Positions 53,430-63,914 of a DNA stretch of 64,000 bases are shown here, piece after piece. The notes below the pieces were generated by a model. The model saw only the letters and a program-made list of their open reading frames with translations, made no database searches and was not told the origin of the DNA. Both the position numbers and the translations under genes were made by a program. Within the stretch, counting starts at the first letter, position 1; each line of letters begins with the position of its first letter. This DNA is from Burkholderiales bacterium (GTDB taxonomy: Bacteria; Pseudomonadota; Gammaproteobacteria; Burkholderiales; Burkholderiaceae_C): NCBI GenBank assembly GCA_016000265.1, contig JAECRL010000003.1, forward strand, positions 248,001-312,000, in the 5' to 3' direction.

Positions 53430-54155
53430 TCAATTTGCGTGCCGGTCGTGGCGGGTGCGCCTGCTCCGCGAGGCCCCGAGGGCCCCCAGGGCGATCAGCC
53501 CGCTCAGGCTCAACAGCCAGGTGTGGGGCTCGGGCACGGGCGCGAGTTGCAGGTCGATGCGGATGTCGGCGAAGTTGTTGGACTCGCCCTGGCCGCGGTC
53601 CCGAAAGCGCAAGGCGTCCAGGTTCAATCGCAGGCTGTGCGACGACGTCAGGCTGATCCAGCCCGTGCCGAACAACGCGGGCAGGTTGCTGATGCCGACG
53701 AAGCCAGAGGGGCTGAAGTTGTCCCCGAAGCTCAGGCTGAAGCCGGTGATCTGTTGCCCGCTGACTTCGAGCCCTGAGAAGGTGTAGCTGGCGGGCAGGC
53801 CATCAGCGCCCAGGTAGCCGGTGCTGCCGTCGCTGGCGCCTTGGGCGATGCGAACGAGGATGCTGGTGTTTTGCAGCTCGATGGACTCCAGCGGCAGCAG
53901 GAAGTCGCCGACCTGGCTGCCGTCGCCGGGCAGCAGGCGCTGACCCGGGGCGAGCAGGTCGGCCACCGTGATGGGGCCGGGCTCGACGATTTCGACCCCG
54001 TCGGACGTGAGTCCACCTGGGGCGCTGAGGATCACGTTGACGGGCTGCGCGAAGCTGGCGGCGTGCAGCGCGCCCGAGGCGCCGATGGCGAGCACGCCGA
54101 CCAGCAAGGCGAGGGTGCGCGTGAATGAGCGGGATGGGGGGGTGTCGCCGAGCAT
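53430..54155 (-). CDS. PEP-CTERM sorting-domain protein
   Basis: This 241-residue exported protein has a Sec signal peptide (TLALLVGVLAIGASGALHA). The beta-rich body has no known domain. The C-terminal sorting tail has PVPEPHTW, the hydrophobic helix LLSLSGLIALGALGAS, and a basic end (SRRTRHDRH). That tail is recognised by exosortase, which is not encoded in this window. An AGGAGG site precedes the ATG. It heads the operon with three collar proteins and the DUF6916-like protein. Confidence 0.88.
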   Translation of the reverse strand: MLGDTPPSRSFTRTLALLVGVLAIGASGALHAASFAQPVNVILSAPGGLTSDGVEIVEPGPITVADLLAPGQRLLPGDGSQVGDFLLPLESIELQNTSILVRIAQGASDGSTGYLGADGLPASYTFSGLEVSGQQITGFSLSFGDNFSPSGFVGISNLPALFGTGWISLTSSHSLRLNLDALRFRDRGQGESNNFADIRIDLQLAPVPEPHTWLLSLSGLIALGALGASRSRRTRHDRHAN

Positions 54156-54260
54156 GGGGCCTCCTGAGTGGTTTGTTTGATGGGTGCGCGTCGAACATCA
54201 AGCCACGGGCGCACGCGCTTTCAAATCCCTAGGTTCACAGGCGCGGCGTTGGGGTGGCCC

Positions 54261-54266
54261 TACAAT
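54261..54266 (+). promoter_or_regulatory. Candidate -10 box of the CAU tRNA gene
   Basis: TACAAT lies 17 bases before the first base of the tRNA, a suitable distance. The -35 region is not convincing. Confidence 0.35.
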
Positions 54267-54283
54267 CGTGGGCTGGTTTCAGG

Positions 54284-54360
54284 GGGCCGTTAGCTCAGTT
54301 GGTCAGAGCAGAGGACTCATAATCCTTTGGTCGTTGGTTCAAGTCCAACACGGCCTACCA
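54284..54360 (+). tRNA. tRNA with CAU anticodon, probably tRNA-Ile2 (otherwise elongator Met)
   Basis: The cloverleaf is complete with encoded CCA: acceptor GGGCCGT/ACGGCCT (G1-U72 wobble), D-stem GCTC/GAGC, anticodon stem GAGGA/TCCTT with loop CTCATAA, and T-stem GTTGG/CCAAC. The acceptor pairs C4-G69 and C5-G68, and the arm sequences, are closer to E. coli ileX (lysidine-modified Ile2) than to elongator tRNA-Met. Automatic tools may label it Met. Confidence 0.9.
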
Positions 54361-54368
54361 GCGCATTC

Positions 54369-54400
54369 AGGACTCAGTTCGCAAGACTGGGTCCTTTTTT
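54369..54400 (+). terminator. Rho-independent terminator after the CAU tRNA
   Basis: GGACTCAGT and ACTGGGTCC pair over 9 bp (one G-U) around a short loop and run into TTTTTT. It ends the tRNA transcript. Confidence 0.88.
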
Positions 54401-54535
54401 CTGGGGCCGATGCCTTTGATTCGCCCTCGCTTGCCACCGCGCGGGGGTGGCGTCATTGGGTCGAAATGCCCAAGGGAAAGCTCCGGCGCCGACCCGGGCC
54501 CGGCTGCGCACAATTCGCGACAGCCGCTCCAGGTG

Positions 54536-54551
54536 CGTGACGGGAGTCACG
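54536..54551. promoter_or_regulatory. Palindrome upstream of the molybdenum hydroxylase operon
   Basis: CGTGAC-GGGA-GTCACG is a perfect 6-bp inverted repeat 56 bases before the GTG start of the large subunit. The rest of the 206-base gap shows no gene. It is a candidate operator. Confidence 0.4.
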
Positions 54552-54606
54552 GGGCCTTCGAGAGCGTCCTGTTGTTGACCCTCTCGTCTGTTCGAAGGAG
54601 GCGCCC

Positions 54607-56988
54607 GTGGAAGCCGAACACCCCAATCCGTCAGAAGATGGGCTTCAGCGAGGCGATTCGCGCCTCGACGAGGCCGAGGCCCCCGGTGGCATCAGCCGGC
54701 GTCAGCTGTTGACCTATGCGCTGTCCGCGCCGGTGATGACGATGGCCGCGGGTTTGAGTGCGCCTGGCGACGCGCAGGCCGCCCTGCCGCTGACGCCCCC
54801 GGACACCGTTGATTTTTATGACCTGGGCGACGCGATCACGCAGAGCGCCTTGCCGACGATGCCGTTGGTGCGCTTGTCGGTGGGCACCGGTGGGCGGGTG
54901 GCGTTCGAGCTGCCGCGCCTGGAGTCGGGGCAGGGCATCTCGACCGCGCTGGCGATGATGATCGCCGAGGAGATGGACGTGGAGCTGGGGTCGGTGGACG
55001 TCACCTTGTCCGACGCCCGCCCGGAGCTGATCTTCAATCAGTTGACCGGGGGCTCGACCACCATCCGCAGCTTCGCCGGTGTGCTGCCGCTTTTGGCGGC
55101 GCAGGCCCGTGCCCGCCTGGTGCTGGCTGCGTCCACGCAGTTGGGCGTTGCGCCAGGGCAGTTGGTGACCTTCAACGGCGCGGTGCGCGCACCCGATGGG
55201 CGCAAGCTCACTTATGGCGCGTTGACCCTGGCGGCTTCCCTGATCCCGCCGCCGCTGGATGTGCGCCCGAAGTCGGCGTCGTCCTACCGGGTGATCGGCA
55301 AGGCGGCCAGGCGCATCGATGCGCTGGACATCGTCACCGGCAAGAAGCAGTTCACGCTGGACACGCCCGTGCCGGATGCCAAGCCGACGATGGTGCGGCG
55401 TCCGCCCACGATCTTGGGCACGGTGGTGCGGGTCAACAACCTGTCGACCGTGAAGGCCATGCCGGGGGTCATCGGGGTGTGTGTGCTGCCCGGGGGGGGC
55501 GTGGTCACCCCCATCCCGCCCGGGGTGGCCGTGATGGCCGAGACCTTCGGGCAGGCTTGGGACGCGGTCAACGCCTTGGATGTGACCTGGGGCGGCGGCA
55601 CCATCGACAAGGAGAACAACGCGAGCATCACCGCCAAGTTGAAGGCGACGGTGCCCCCGTTCCTTGTGCCGCCCTTGCTCGGTGTGACGCTGGACGCCGA
55701 GTTCGAGATGGCCCCGCTGTCCCATGCCGCGCTGGAGACAGATTGCGCCATCGCCGATGTGAAGGTGGACGCCAGCGGTCGGCCCGTCAGCTGCGAGCTG
55801 TGGGCCGGTATGCAGTCGCCGATCGCGGCGGCGCAGTCGGTCGCGCTGGACCTGGGGCTGTCGCCCACGGCGGTCAAGGCGCACGTGGTGTCCTCGGGCG
55901 GCTCCTTCGGTCGGCGTTTGTTCTGGGACCCGGTGCAGCAGGCCGCGCAGATCTCCAAGGCCTTGGGGCGGCCTTGCAAGCTGCTCTACCACCGCGCCGA
56001 CGACATGCGCCACGGCCGCATGCGCCCGCCGCAGTTCCACCGGGTGCGCGTGCGGGCGGTGCTGGGTCAGGTGGTGTCGTTCGACCACCGCATCGCCAGC
56101 CCACGCCTGGACACGCGTCACGGCTTCGGGGACCTGCTCAGCGCGGCCGCGGTGTCGGCGCCACCCGTCATTCAGCAGACGGTGGGCAATTTCGCGGTCG
56201 AGCAGATCTTGTTCAAGACGATGGTGGCGTCGCCCTACAACTTCGGCGTGAGCAACAAGCTGCTGTTGCCGGCGCCGATCATCATGAACACGGCCTCGTA
56301 TCGCTCGGTGCACATCCAGCCGACGCGCCTGGTCGAGGAGGTCATGGTCGACGAGGTGGCCAAAGCACTGGGCAAGGATTCGGTGGCCTTTCGGCTGGAG
56401 ACGCTGCGGCTGCCTCGCGCTCGCGCCGTGCTGCAAGCGGTGGCGTCGGCCGGGCAGTGGGGCAAGGTGATGCCCAAGGGATTCGCGCAAGGCATCGCGG
56501 TGCATCAGGAGACGCGCTCATTCACGGCCTGCCTGGTCGAGATCGACGCGCGCCAAGCCATCCTGGGCACCGGCCCGGCCTTGGTGACGAAGGCGGTGAT
56601 CGCCATCGACGTGGGCAACCCGCTCAACCCCAGTGGCATCGACGCCCAGGTGCAAGGGGCGCTGGCGGAGTCCATCTCCATCGTGCTCAGCGCCGGTTTG
56701 CATGTGCAGGACGGGCTGCCGCTGGAGGGCAGCTACTCGCAGTACCGATTCAGCCGCAACCGCCACTACCCCAAGGACGTCAAGGTCATCATCATGCCGG
56801 CCAATGGCGAGGCCATCGGGGGGCTGGGCGAGGTGGGCTTGTCGTCGTCGAGCGCGGCGATCGCGAACGCTTATGCCCGCGCCACCGGCCAGAAGGTGCG
56901 CAAGTTCCCGCTGTACTTCCCGGTGGACTTCGTGCCGTTCCCCCCGGGCAAGCTGCCCACCCGCCAGATCCTGCCGCTGCCCGTTTAA
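54607..56988 (+). CDS. Molybdopterin-binding large subunit of a xanthine oxidase-family hydroxylase (IorB-like)
   Basis: This 793-residue catalytic subunit resembles isoquinoline 1-oxidoreductase beta chains and membrane-bound aldehyde dehydrogenases. It carries a twin-arginine signal (GISRRQLLTYALSAPVM), so it is probably exported folded by TatABC. Moco-domain motifs include SGGSFGRRLFWD, the QETRSF region, and near the C-terminus GEAIGGLGEVGLSSSSAAIANA with the catalytic Glu after GGLG. The start is GTG with GGAGG upstream. The 2Fe-2S subunit follows 12 bases later. No FAD subunit is present, as in IorAB-type enzymes that pass electrons to cytochromes. Confidence 0.88.
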   Translation: MEAEHPNPSEDGLQRGDSRLDEAEAPGGISRRQLLTYALSAPVMTMAAGLSAPGDAQAALPLTPPDTVDFYDLGDAITQSALPTMPLVRLSVGTGGRVAFELPRLESGQGISTALAMMIAEEMDVELGSVDVTLSDARPELIFNQLTGGSTTIRSFAGVLPLLAAQARARLVLAASTQLGVAPGQLVTFNGAVRAPDGRKLTYGALTLAASLIPPPLDVRPKSASSYRVIGKAARRIDALDIVTGKKQFTLDTPVPDAKPTMVRRPPTILGTVVRVNNLSTVKAMPGVIGVCVLPGGGVVTPIPPGVAVMAETFGQAWDAVNALDVTWGGGTIDKENNASITAKLKATVPPFLVPPLLGVTLDAEFEMAPLSHAALETDCAIADVKVDASGRPVSCELWAGMQSPIAAAQSVALDLGLSPTAVKAHVVSSGGSFGRRLFWDPVQQAAQISKALGRPCKLLYHRADDMRHGRMRPPQFHRVRVRAVLGQVVSFDHRIASPRLDTRHGFGDLLSAAAVSAPPVIQQTVGNFAVEQILFKTMVASPYNFGVSNKLLLPAPIIMNTASYRSVHIQPTRLVEEVMVDEVAKALGKDSVAFRLETLRLPRARAVLQAVASAGQWGKVMPKGFAQGIAVHQETRSFTACLVEIDARQAILGTGPALVTKAVIAIDVGNPLNPSGIDAQVQGALAESISIVLSAGLHVQDGLPLEGSYSQYRFSRNRHYPKDVKVIIMPANGEAIGGLGEVGLSSSSAAIANAYARATGQKVRKFPLYFPVDFVPFPPGKLPTRQILPLPV

Positions 56989-57000
56989 GGAGATTTCGCC

Positions 57001-57459
57001 ATGAGCATCCAGAATTTCAGCGTCAACGGCAAGCCCGTGTCGGTCGAGGCCCCTGACGACATGGCCTTGCTTTGGGTGTTGCGTGACAAGCTGGGCATCA
57101 ACGGCCCGAAGTACGGCTGCGGCATCAACGTGTGCAAGGCGTGCACCTGCAACGTCAATGGCAAGGCCTTCACGCCCTGTTCCACCAAGGTGTCGTCGGT
57201 GCGCGGCTTGAACATCACGACGATCGAGGGCCTGGCTGCCGACGGCAAGCTGCACCCCGTTCAGCAGGCCTGGCTGGACCTGGATGTGTCCCAGTGCGGC
57301 TATTGCCAGCCTGGCCAGATCATGGCGGCGGTGGCCTTGCTCAACCGCACCCGCAACCCGTCTGACGCCGACATCGATGCGATCGACAACGTGTGCCGAT
57401 GCGGCACCTACGGCCGCATCCGCGCGGCCATCAAGCTCGCCGCTTCGCGGATGGGCTGA
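57001..57459 (+). CDS. 2Fe-2S subunit of the xanthine oxidase-family hydroxylase (IorA-like)
   Basis: This 152-residue electron-transfer subunit has two 2Fe-2S clusters. The plant-type cluster is bound by KYGCGINVCKACTC with a later Cys (FTPCST). The second is in the all-helical domain: CGYCQPGQ and NVCRCGTYGRIR. It has no signal peptide, as expected if it is carried across the membrane with the Tat-signalled large subunit. An AAGGAG site precedes the ATG. XdhC follows after 20 bases. Confidence 0.95.
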   Translation: MSIQNFSVNGKPVSVEAPDDMALLWVLRDKLGINGPKYGCGINVCKACTCNVNGKAFTPCSTKVSSVRGLNITTIEGLAADGKLHPVQQAWLDLDVSQCGYCQPGQIMAAVALLNRTRNPSDADIDAIDNVCRCGTYGRIRAAIKLAASRMG

Positions 57460-57479
57460 GCGTCGAGTGGGGGCACGCG

Positions 57480-58514
57480 ATGGAGAGCCTCGACCAACAG
57501 GTGCTGGACGCCATGATGCGCTGGCACGCCCAGGGCCGCCGCTTCGCTTTGGTGACGGTGGCCCAGACCTGGGGCTCGGCGCCGCGCCAGCCCGGGGCCT
57601 GGCTGGCTTTGTGTGACGACGGTCGCGTGCAGGGATCGGTCTCCGGGGGCTGCATCGAGGACGACCTGATCGAGCGCATGCGCGCGGGCACGCTGGGTGC
57701 GCCGGGCCAGCCGCCCGAGTTGGTGACCTACGGCGGCAGCCGCGAAGCCGCACGGCGCCTGGGCTTGCCGTGCGGCGGCACGCTGGGTCTGATCGTGGAG
57801 TCCACGCCCGACCTGGGGGCCTTGCGGCGCTTGCAGGCCGGCATCCTGGCGGGGGGACGCATGCGCCGGCGAGTGGACCTGCGCCGGGGTGTGGTCGAGG
57901 TGCTGGCGGTTCTGGAGAACGCACCGGGCCAGCCAGGCCCGGACGTGCAGTGGGACGGCGAGGTGCTGACCACCACCCACGGCCCGCGCTGGCGCCTGTT
58001 GATGATCGGCGGCGGGCAGACCTCGCGTTTCCTGGCGCCCATCGCCCAGTCGCTGGGTTTCGCCGTCAGCCTGTGCGACCCGCGCCCGGAGTACCACGCC
58101 GAATGGGACGTGGCGGATGCGCCGTGGCTGCCTGGCATGCCCGACGACGTGGTGCTGGCCATGCGGCCGGATGCGCACAGCGCGGTGGTGGCGCTCACCC
58201 ACGACCCCAAGCTCGATGACCTGGCCCTGATCGAGGCGCTGCGCTCCCCCGCTTTTTACGTGGGCGCGATGGGCTCGGTGGCCAACAACGAAGGGCGCAA
58301 GGCCCGCTTGAAAGAACACTTCGAGTTGACGCCGGCCGAGCTGGCTCGCCTGCACGGCCCCATCGGACTGCCCATTGGCAGCCGCACGCCACCCGAGATC
58401 GCCGTGTCGATCGCCGCGCAACTGGTGGCGGTGCGGCTCCAGGCGCGCAACGCGGTGGCCGCGCCCGGTGTGACGTGGCCCGCCTCGCGCACGCCAGCCT
58501 GTCAGCGCGGCTGA
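57480..58514 (+). CDS. xdhC: XdhC family protein
   Basis: XdhC proteins bind molybdenum cofactor, help its sulfuration and insert it into xanthine oxidase-family enzymes. The 344-residue protein has the N-terminal domain with QTWGSAPRQPGAWLALC and GSVSGGCIEDDLIER. A C-terminal Rossmann domain follows, with LLMIGGGQTSRFLAPIAQSLGF and FYVGAMGSVANNEGRKARL. Its position after the two enzyme subunits fits a dedicated maturation role. The ATG at 57480 is where similarity starts. Confidence 0.9.
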   Translation: MESLDQQVLDAMMRWHAQGRRFALVTVAQTWGSAPRQPGAWLALCDDGRVQGSVSGGCIEDDLIERMRAGTLGAPGQPPELVTYGGSREAARRLGLPCGGTLGLIVESTPDLGALRRLQAGILAGGRMRRRVDLRRGVVEVLAVLENAPGQPGPDVQWDGEVLTTTHGPRWRLLMIGGGQTSRFLAPIAQSLGFAVSLCDPRPEYHAEWDVADAPWLPGMPDDVVLAMRPDAHSAVVALTHDPKLDDLALIEALRSPAFYVGAMGSVANNEGRKARLKEHFELTPAELARLHGPIGLPIGSRTPPEIAVSIAAQLVAVRLQARNAVAAPGVTWPASRTPACQRG

Positions 58515-58577
58515 CGCCATCTGCTCAAACCCGTCGCACCCTCTCGTTCTCCCGATGAAGGACAACCCGCGGTTGCA

Positions 58578-58590
58578 CCCCGATGCGGGG
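58578..58590 (+). other. Short hairpin between xdhC and the foldase gene
   Basis: CCCCG-ATG-CGGGG is a 5-bp stem followed by ATTTCT. It is too weak to call a terminator with confidence. Confidence 0.2.
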
Positions 58591-58676
58591 ATTTCTCCTG
58601 ATGTGATGCGCCTGATCATCAGATGCAATGGACTCACACCAGCATCCGCCCCCCGAGCGTCCTCATCGAAAAGACC

Positions 58677-60690
<2,014 letters not shown>

Positions 60691-60717
60691 GGGTTCTGAG
60701 GGTTCTGAGGCTTGTGA
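60691..60717 (+). repeat. Short direct repeats after the lipase gene
   Basis: GGGTTCTGA occurs twice in tandem, followed by the related GGCTTGTGA, immediately after the lipase stop. It is small and probably a local duplication. Confidence 0.4.
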
Positions 60718-60756
60718 GGCCTTGGAGCCATCAGGGCGCCTGAACGCGTCGCGCGC

Positions 60757-61605
60757 TCACCAACTGCGCGTGTCAACCCCGTACAGGTCCAGGAACTCAG
60801 CGAACAGCGCAGGGTGGACCTCGGCCAGCTCGGCGCCCTGCTCGAAGAACGCCTCCGTCACCACCGCGAAGAACTCGACCGCGTCGGTGGCGCCGTAGGG
60901 GTCGAGGAAGGGCTCTTCCCCCGCGTCCACCTCGGCTTGCAGGCCCTCGAAAGCCGGCTGCATCACGCGATGCCAGCGGGCGCTTTCGCCCATGCCTTCG
61001 CCCATGCCCTCACTGATGCCCGCGCGGGCATCGAGTTGATGCGCGAACTCGTGGATGACCACGTTCCAGCCATCGTGCGGCCGCGCCGCGCCTTCGAGCA
61101 CGTCCGCCCAAGACAGCACGACCTGGCCCTCTTGCCAGGACTCCCCCGCGCGCCAGTCCCGCCCGGACTGCACCACACCCGCCTCATCGCGGTGCTCCAC
61201 CGGGGCCAGGAAGGCGCTCGGGTAGACCAGCACCTGCCGCAGCCCCGCGAAATGCGCGTCCGCCCGGTTGAGCAACAGCAGGCACGCTTGTGCCGCGATC
61301 GTCACGCGCACCTCGTCATCCACCTCCTGGCCCTGACAGCCCAGGATGGGCGTTTGCGCCAGGAAGACCTGGATGTGGCGGCGCAGCTGCATCTGCAAGT
61401 CGGCCGGCAAGCGCGCGGCCAGCGGCACGCGACGGCGGATGATGGCGCGCCACGCGGGCGGGAAGGGCGTGGACCGCTGACGCTGACGACGCCGCGCCTC
61501 CCAACGGGGTTGCCAGATGAACCAGGCGATCAGCAGGGCGGCCAGGCAGGTGACGACGACGAGGGGCAAATCGGATCCAGGGGCAGGCAAGACAGCGCAA
61601 AGCAT
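60757..61605 (-). CDS. MtfA/M90-family zinc peptidase
   Basis: This 282-residue protein is related to MtfA, a zinc aminopeptidase that in E. coli responds to the glucose repressor Mlc. A hydrophobic segment near residues 13-31 (LPLVVVTCLAALLIAWFIW) suggests a membrane anchor. The zinc site is His185-Glu186-x-x-His189 in VIHEFAHQLD, with the third ligand Glu in EFFAVVTEAFFE. A small Gly-Met-Gly-Glu repeat (SEGMGEGMGES) follows the motif. The ATG at 61605 is where similarity starts. It is divergent from the GGDEF/EAL gene. Confidence 0.88.
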   Translation of the reverse strand: MLCAVLPAPGSDLPLVVVTCLAALLIAWFIWQPRWEARRRQRQRSTPFPPAWRAIIRRRVPLAARLPADLQMQLRRHIQVFLAQTPILGCQGQEVDDEVRVTIAAQACLLLLNRADAHFAGLRQVLVYPSAFLAPVEHRDEAGVVQSGRDWRAGESWQEGQVVLSWADVLEGAARPHDGWNVVIHEFAHQLDARAGISEGMGEGMGESARWHRVMQPAFEGLQAEVDAGEEPFLDPYGATDAVEFFAVVTEAFFEQGAELAEVHPALFAEFLDLYGVDTRSW

Positions 61606-61700
61606 ATCGGTTTCGGCCGCGCCAGCGAGCAGGGCGGGTTTCGACTTCCTGTTCGGGCTTTCGATCGCCGTCCCGTTACCTAGAATCCGTTCGACCCACC

Positions 61701-63914
61701 ATGTCGCAAGCACCCCTCATCCCCCCCGACCAGGAAGCCGAACGCCTTCGCGCCCTCCTCAGCTACCTCGTTCTCGACACGGAGCCCGAGGCGGCCTTCG
61801 ACGACCTCACGGCGCTGGCCGCCCGGGTCATGAACGTGCCGATTGCCCTGGTCAGCCTGATCGACCAGGAGCGCCAGTGGTTCAAGTCCAAGCAGGGCCT
61901 GAGTGTGTGCGAGACGCCCCGCTCCGCCGCTTTTTGCGATCACGCCATCCGCTCTCGCCACCTCATGGTGGTGCCCGACGCACGCCTGGACGCGCGCTTC
62001 GCCGACAACCCCCTGGTCACCGGCGACCCCCACATCCGCTTCTACGCTGGTGCGCCCCTGCTGACGCCCGAAGGCCACGCGCTGGGCACCCTGTGCATCA
62101 TCGACCGCGAGCCGCGCCAGCTCGACGAATCCCAGCGCACCACGCTGGCCTTGCTGTCGCGCCAGGTGATGGCCCAGCTGGAGCTGCGCAAGCAGAACGC
62201 CCGCCTCGCCACCGTCTTGAAGGAACTGCAGTCGCGCACCAGCTTGCTGGACAACCTCGCGCGCCGCGTGCCCGGCGTCATCTACCAGTACCAGGTCTTC
62301 GAAGACGGTCGAGCGTGCTTCCCCTACGCCAGCGAGCGCCTGTGGGACATGTACGGCGTGCGCCCCCAAGACGTCCGCGAAGACGCCTCTGCCATCCTCA
62401 GCCGCCTGCACCCCGATGACCTCCAAGGCGTGCTCCAAAGCATCGAACACTCCGCCATCAGCCTGCAGCCCTGGCGCCACGAATACCGCGTCGTCCTGCC
62501 GGAGCGGGGCGTGTGCTGGCGCCACGGTGACGCCCAGCCCGAGCGCCTGCCCGATGGCAGCACGCTCTGGCACGGCTTCATCACCGACATCACTGATCGC
62601 AAACTGAGCGAGGCCCACACCCACCGCCTGGCCTACTTCGACGCGCTCACCGGCCTGCCCAACCGCCGCATGCTGATCGACCGCCTGGAGCACGCCCTGG
62701 CTGCCATGACCCGCGTGGGCCAGGTTGGCGCGCTCATGTTCATCGACCTCGACAACTTCAAGCAGATCAACGACGCCCGAGGCCATTCCGTGGGCGACGC
62801 CCTGCTGCAGCAAGTCGCCTTGCGGCTGGGCTCCGTGCTGCGCGCCGACGACACCGTGGCGCGACTGGGCGGCGACGAATTCGTCATCCAGGTGGGCAAC
62901 CTCGGTGCCGACGCCGAGCACGCCGCGCGCCAGGCCCTCGGCGTGGCCGAGAAGGTGCGCGCCGTGCTGCAAAGCCGCTACGACATCGACGGCTACCCCT
63001 ACAGCAGCACCGGCAGCATCGGCATCACCCTGTTTCCACGCGGCCATGCATCCGTGGACGACTTCCTGCGCGAGGCCGACACCGCCATGTACCGAGCCAA
63101 GGCCGGCGGGCGCAACCGCATCGAGTTCTTCGAGCCCGGCATGCAGACCGAAGTCGAAGAGCGACTGGCCACCGAGCAGGACATGCAAGACGGCATCGCC
63201 AGCGGCCAGTTCGACGTGCACGTGCAGCCCCAGGTCGACGCCACCGGTGCCGTGGTGGGGGGCGAGCTGCTGCTGCGCTGGACCCACCCCGAACGCGGCG
63301 CCGTCCCGCCCACCCAGTTCATCCCGCTGGCCGAAGAGTCCACGCTCATCTTGCAGCTCGGCGAGATGGTCCTCACGCGTGCGTGCGCGGCGCTCGCGCA
63401 ACTGCAGGCGGCCGGGCGAGACTGGACACTCTCGGTCAACGTCAGCCCCCGCCAGTTCCGCAGCCCCGATTTCGTCGAGCTCGTGCAAGCCTCGCTGCAA
63501 CGGGCGGGTGCGCGCGCCGAGGGCCTGATCCTGGAGGTCACCGAAGGCCTGCTCATCGAGGACCTGCAAGACACCGTCAAGCGCATGGCGGAGCTCGTCG
63601 ACATGGGCGTGCGCTTCTCCATCGACGACTTCGGCACCGGCTACTCCAGCCTGGCCTACCTCAAGAAGCTGCCCCTCTACGAGATCAAGATCGATCGCAC
63701 CTTCGTGCGCGACACCCCCGCCGACCCCAACGACACAGCCATCGTCGAGGCGATCCTGTCGGTGGCGCGCCACCTGCGCCTGCGCGTGGTGGCCGAGGGC
63801 GTCGAGACGCGTGATCAGGCCGACTTCCTCGTCGGCCACGCCTGCGATTGCCTGCAGGGCTACCTCTTCGGACGCCCGCAGCCCCTGAGCAGTTGGTTGC
63901 CCTCGGTCACTTGA
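61701..63914 (+). CDS. GAF-PAS-GGDEF-EAL cyclic-di-GMP signalling protein
   Basis: This 737-residue cytoplasmic protein is predicted to make and/or degrade c-di-GMP. The GAF domain is at about 25-170 (VMNVPIALVSLIDQERQWFKS, SAAFCDHAI) and the PAS domain at about 185-315. The GGDEF domain is intact at 390-394 with an RADD inhibitory site five residues before it. In the EAL domain the signature reads GELLLRW (Glu522-Leu-Leu). The other catalytic motifs are present: NVSPRQF, LEVTEG, IDDFGTGYSSLAYLKKL, IKIDRTFV, VAEGVET and LQGYLFGRP. Both activities therefore look possible. No transmembrane segment is seen. Confidence 0.94.
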   Translation: MSQAPLIPPDQEAERLRALLSYLVLDTEPEAAFDDLTALAARVMNVPIALVSLIDQERQWFKSKQGLSVCETPRSAAFCDHAIRSRHLMVVPDARLDARFADNPLVTGDPHIRFYAGAPLLTPEGHALGTLCIIDREPRQLDESQRTTLALLSRQVMAQLELRKQNARLATVLKELQSRTSLLDNLARRVPGVIYQYQVFEDGRACFPYASERLWDMYGVRPQDVREDASAILSRLHPDDLQGVLQSIEHSAISLQPWRHEYRVVLPERGVCWRHGDAQPERLPDGSTLWHGFITDITDRKLSEAHTHRLAYFDALTGLPNRRMLIDRLEHALAAMTRVGQVGALMFIDLDNFKQINDARGHSVGDALLQQVALRLGSVLRADDTVARLGGDEFVIQVGNLGADAEHAARQALGVAEKVRAVLQSRYDIDGYPYSSTGSIGITLFPRGHASVDDFLREADTAMYRAKAGGRNRIEFFEPGMQTEVEERLATEQDMQDGIASGQFDVHVQPQVDATGAVVGGELLLRWTHPERGAVPPTQFIPLAEESTLILQLGEMVLTRACAALAQLQAAGRDWTLSVNVSPRQFRSPDFVELVQASLQRAGARAEGLILEVTEGLLIEDLQDTVKRMAELVDMGVRFSIDDFGTGYSSLAYLKKLPLYEIKIDRTFVRDTPADPNDTAIVEAILSVARHLRLRVVAEGVETRDQADFLVGHACDCLQGYLFGRPQPLSSWLPSVT

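Noticed and set aside
54284..54360. Attachment site for an integrated element at the CAU tRNA
   Set aside because: No duplicated tRNA 3' end or integrase is seen in the window; the neighbouring genes look chromosomal.
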